A stretch of 29,612 nucleotides of DNA from an uncultured Lachnospiraceae bacterium (GTDB lineage: Bacteria; Bacillota; Clostridia; Lachnospirales; Lachnospiraceae), in NCBI GenBank assembly GCA_910578885.1, contig CAJTSH010000034.1, forward strand, positions 1 to 29,612. Direction: 5' to 3'. Positions 28,468 through 29,612 of this stretch are shown here, one piece after another (position 1 is the stretch's first letter; each line of letters begins with the position of its first letter). A model generated the notes under the pieces. The model did no database searches and was not told the DNA's origin. It saw nothing but the letters and a program-made list of their open reading frames with translations. Position numbers and translations under genes: made by a program.

Positions 28468-29100
28468 ATGGCACGCAGAAAAAAAGAACCAAAAAGCGTA
28501 CATAGAGAAAATATTGCCGCTGCCGCTTCGGCATTGTTTATGGAGAAAGGGATTACGGCAACTTCCATGAATGATATAGCAAAAGCGGCGGGATATAGCA
28601 AAGCAACATTATATGTGTACTTTGAGAACAAAGAGGAAATTATCGGTTTTTTAGTGTTAGACAGCATGAAAAGGCTTTACAGTTATATAACTTCTGCATT
28701 GGAGCAGCAGGAGGAAACAAAGGCAAGGTATGATATGATTTGCCGGGGGTTAGTCCTATACCAAGAAGAATTTCCTTTTTATTTTAGAATGGTGTTAGAT
28801 AAAATTAACATTGATTTTGAAAGCCAAGATTATTTGCCCGAAGAGAAAGAAACCTATCAAGTCGGAGAGGAAATAAATGAAAAAATAAAGGATTTTTTAG
28901 TAGGCGGCATGAAAAAAGGCGATTTGCGTGATGACATAAAAATTATGCCTACTATCTTTCAGTTTTGGGGTATGTTGTCAGGACTTATCCAGTTGGCGGC
29001 AAATAAAGAAGAATACATTGAAAAAACAATAAACTTATCTAAAATTCAATTTTTAGAGTATGGTTTTGATATGTTGTACCATTCGATTGAAAAGGAGTGA
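28468..29100 (+). CDS. TetR/AcrR-family transcriptional repressor
   Basis: ATG at 28468 follows AAAGGAGATATACAG; a TTG at 28450 lies in the operator and is rejected. The 210-aa protein has the TetR DNA-binding domain at about 15-62: IAAAASALFMEKGITATSMN, then DIAKAAGYSKATLYVYFENK. The remaining helical domain (RLYSYITSALEQQEETKARY onward) would bind the inducer. It is followed by a flavodoxin-like oxidoreductase gene 5 bp later, so both form one operon under the operator at 28426-28450. Inducer unknown; perhaps a quinone, nitroaromatic or similar substrate of the partner enzyme. Confidence 0.92.
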   Translation: MARRKKEPKSVHRENIAAAASALFMEKGITATSMNDIAKAAGYSKATLYVYFENKEEIIGFLVLDSMKRLYSYITSALEQQEETKARYDMICRGLVLYQEEFPFYFRMVLDKINIDFESQDYLPEEKETYQVGEEINEKIKDFLVGGMKKGDLRDDIKIMPTIFQFWGMLSGLIQLAANKEEYIEKTINLSKIQFLEYGFDMLYHSIEKE

Positions 29101-29105
29101 GTGAA

Positions 29106-29612
29106 ATGACCACGAATAAGAAATTGGTGCTTGCAATTTTAGGCAGCCCTCATAGAAACGGAAAGACGGCATCTATGATGGATATTGCAATCCGCAGAGC
29201 AGAGGAGAAAGGCTATATGGTGACTAAAATAAATCTGTATGAAAAAAATCTCTCATTCTGCATAGGATGCCGTAACTGTATAGACACAAAAGTCTGTACG
29301 CAAAAAGATGATATACAGGAAATCGCCAGCCTTTTGCGTGAATGTCAAATAGTCTTTCTTGCGGCTCCTGTTTATTGGGCGAATGTCCCTGCCCCTGTTA
29401 AAAACTTATTTGACCGATTATTAGGAACAGCTATGGAAGAAACAAGTACTTTCCCCAAACCACGTCTGAAAGGGAAAAAATATATGGTTTTGACTTCCTG
29501 CAATACTCCTTTCCCATTTTCATGGATATTTGGACAAAGTAGGGGGGCAATACGGAATATGGACGAATTTTTTAAGACTGCAGGCATGAAACCAATAGGC
29601 AAAGTGGTTTAT
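29106..29612 (+). CDS. Flavodoxin-like NAD(P)H-dependent oxidoreductase, 3' end cut by window
   Basis: The frame is open for 169 codons from ATG 29106 to the window end. The N-terminus reads LVLAILGSPHRNGKTASMMD, the phosphate-binding loop of FMN flavoproteins. A cysteine cluster follows in FCIGCRNCIDTKVC, as in the iron-sulfur flavoprotein/multimeric flavodoxin (WrbA-like) group. AAPVYWANVPAPVKNLFDRL is the second FMN-contact segment. It would reduce quinones, nitro compounds or similar substrates with NAD(P)H. The ribosome site is GGAGTGAGTGA, overlapping the end of the TetR gene, so both are translated together. The cysteines could bind an Fe-S cluster; this cannot be decided here. Confidence 0.85.
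   Translation, partial: MTTNKKLVLAILGSPHRNGKTASMMDIAIRRAEEKGYMVTKINLYEKNLSFCIGCRNCIDTKVCTQKDDIQEIASLLRECQIVFLAAPVYWANVPAPVKNLFDRLLGTAMEETSTFPKPRLKGKKYMVLTSCNTPFPFSWIFGQSRGAIRNMDEFFKTAGMKPIGKVVY

Overview
The window looks like a Lachnospiraceae-type (Clostridia) chromosome. The housekeeping genes are in the order priA-def-fmt-yugP-rsmB-rlmN-PP2C-prkC-rsgA-rpe-thiN, ribosome binding sites are strong AGGAGG types, and the mobile relics use TnpV/TnpX-like vocabulary of Clostridial integrative elements. Nothing here fixes genus or species.

Region 1 (1 to about 11.9 kb) is a nested, decayed mobile region. The outer layer is a remnant of an integrative conjugative element (ICE): two pieces of one large helicase-like gene (1-229 and 10504-11270), the start of a tnpV gene, and a piece of an ABC permease. 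Between the helicase pieces lies an element of about 10.3 kb. It ends in imperfect 23-bp inverted repeats (223-245 and 10487-10509, 19 of 23 matching) and carries its own TnpX/TndX-type large serine recombinase next to its right end. Inside it, from left to right: a conserved mobile-element protein; a broken repA with 46-bp-spaced palindromic iterons; a cargo cassette of a MocR-type regulator facing an Lrp regulator, an aminotransferase and a MATE exporter; a frameshifted acetyltransferase; an 800-bp non-coding block full of iterons and palindromes; a small HTH gene; a MOBQ-like oriT candidate without a relaxase; a 54-aa protein; and the recombinase. It reads as a mobilizable element that depends on other elements for transfer.

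Region 2 (12.0-28.1 kb) is a dense forward-strand core cluster. It covers cell wall synthesis (MurE-type ligase), replication restart (PriA), N-formyl metabolism of initiator methionine (Def, Fmt), a membrane Zn protease, rRNA modification (RsmB, RlmN), the PP2C phosphatase/PASTA kinase pair, ribosome assembly (RsgA), pentose phosphate epimerase (Rpe), thiamine activation (ThiN), a ParB-like/BMP fusion protein and a metallophosphoesterase. Four gaps in this cluster contain copies of a repeat of about 60 nt made of two hairpins, whose stems change in a compensating way. I regard it as the most interesting undescribed signal in the window. Two copies also supply the 3' ends of the rsgA and rpe reading frames.

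Region 3 (28.1-29.6 kb) starts with a 37-aa remnant matching the C-terminal part of TnpV, so the core cluster lies between the two ends of a tnpV gene. It then holds a TetR regulator with a near-perfect promoter/operator and a flavodoxin-like oxidoreductase cut by the window edge. No rRNA, tRNA or CRISPR array was seen.
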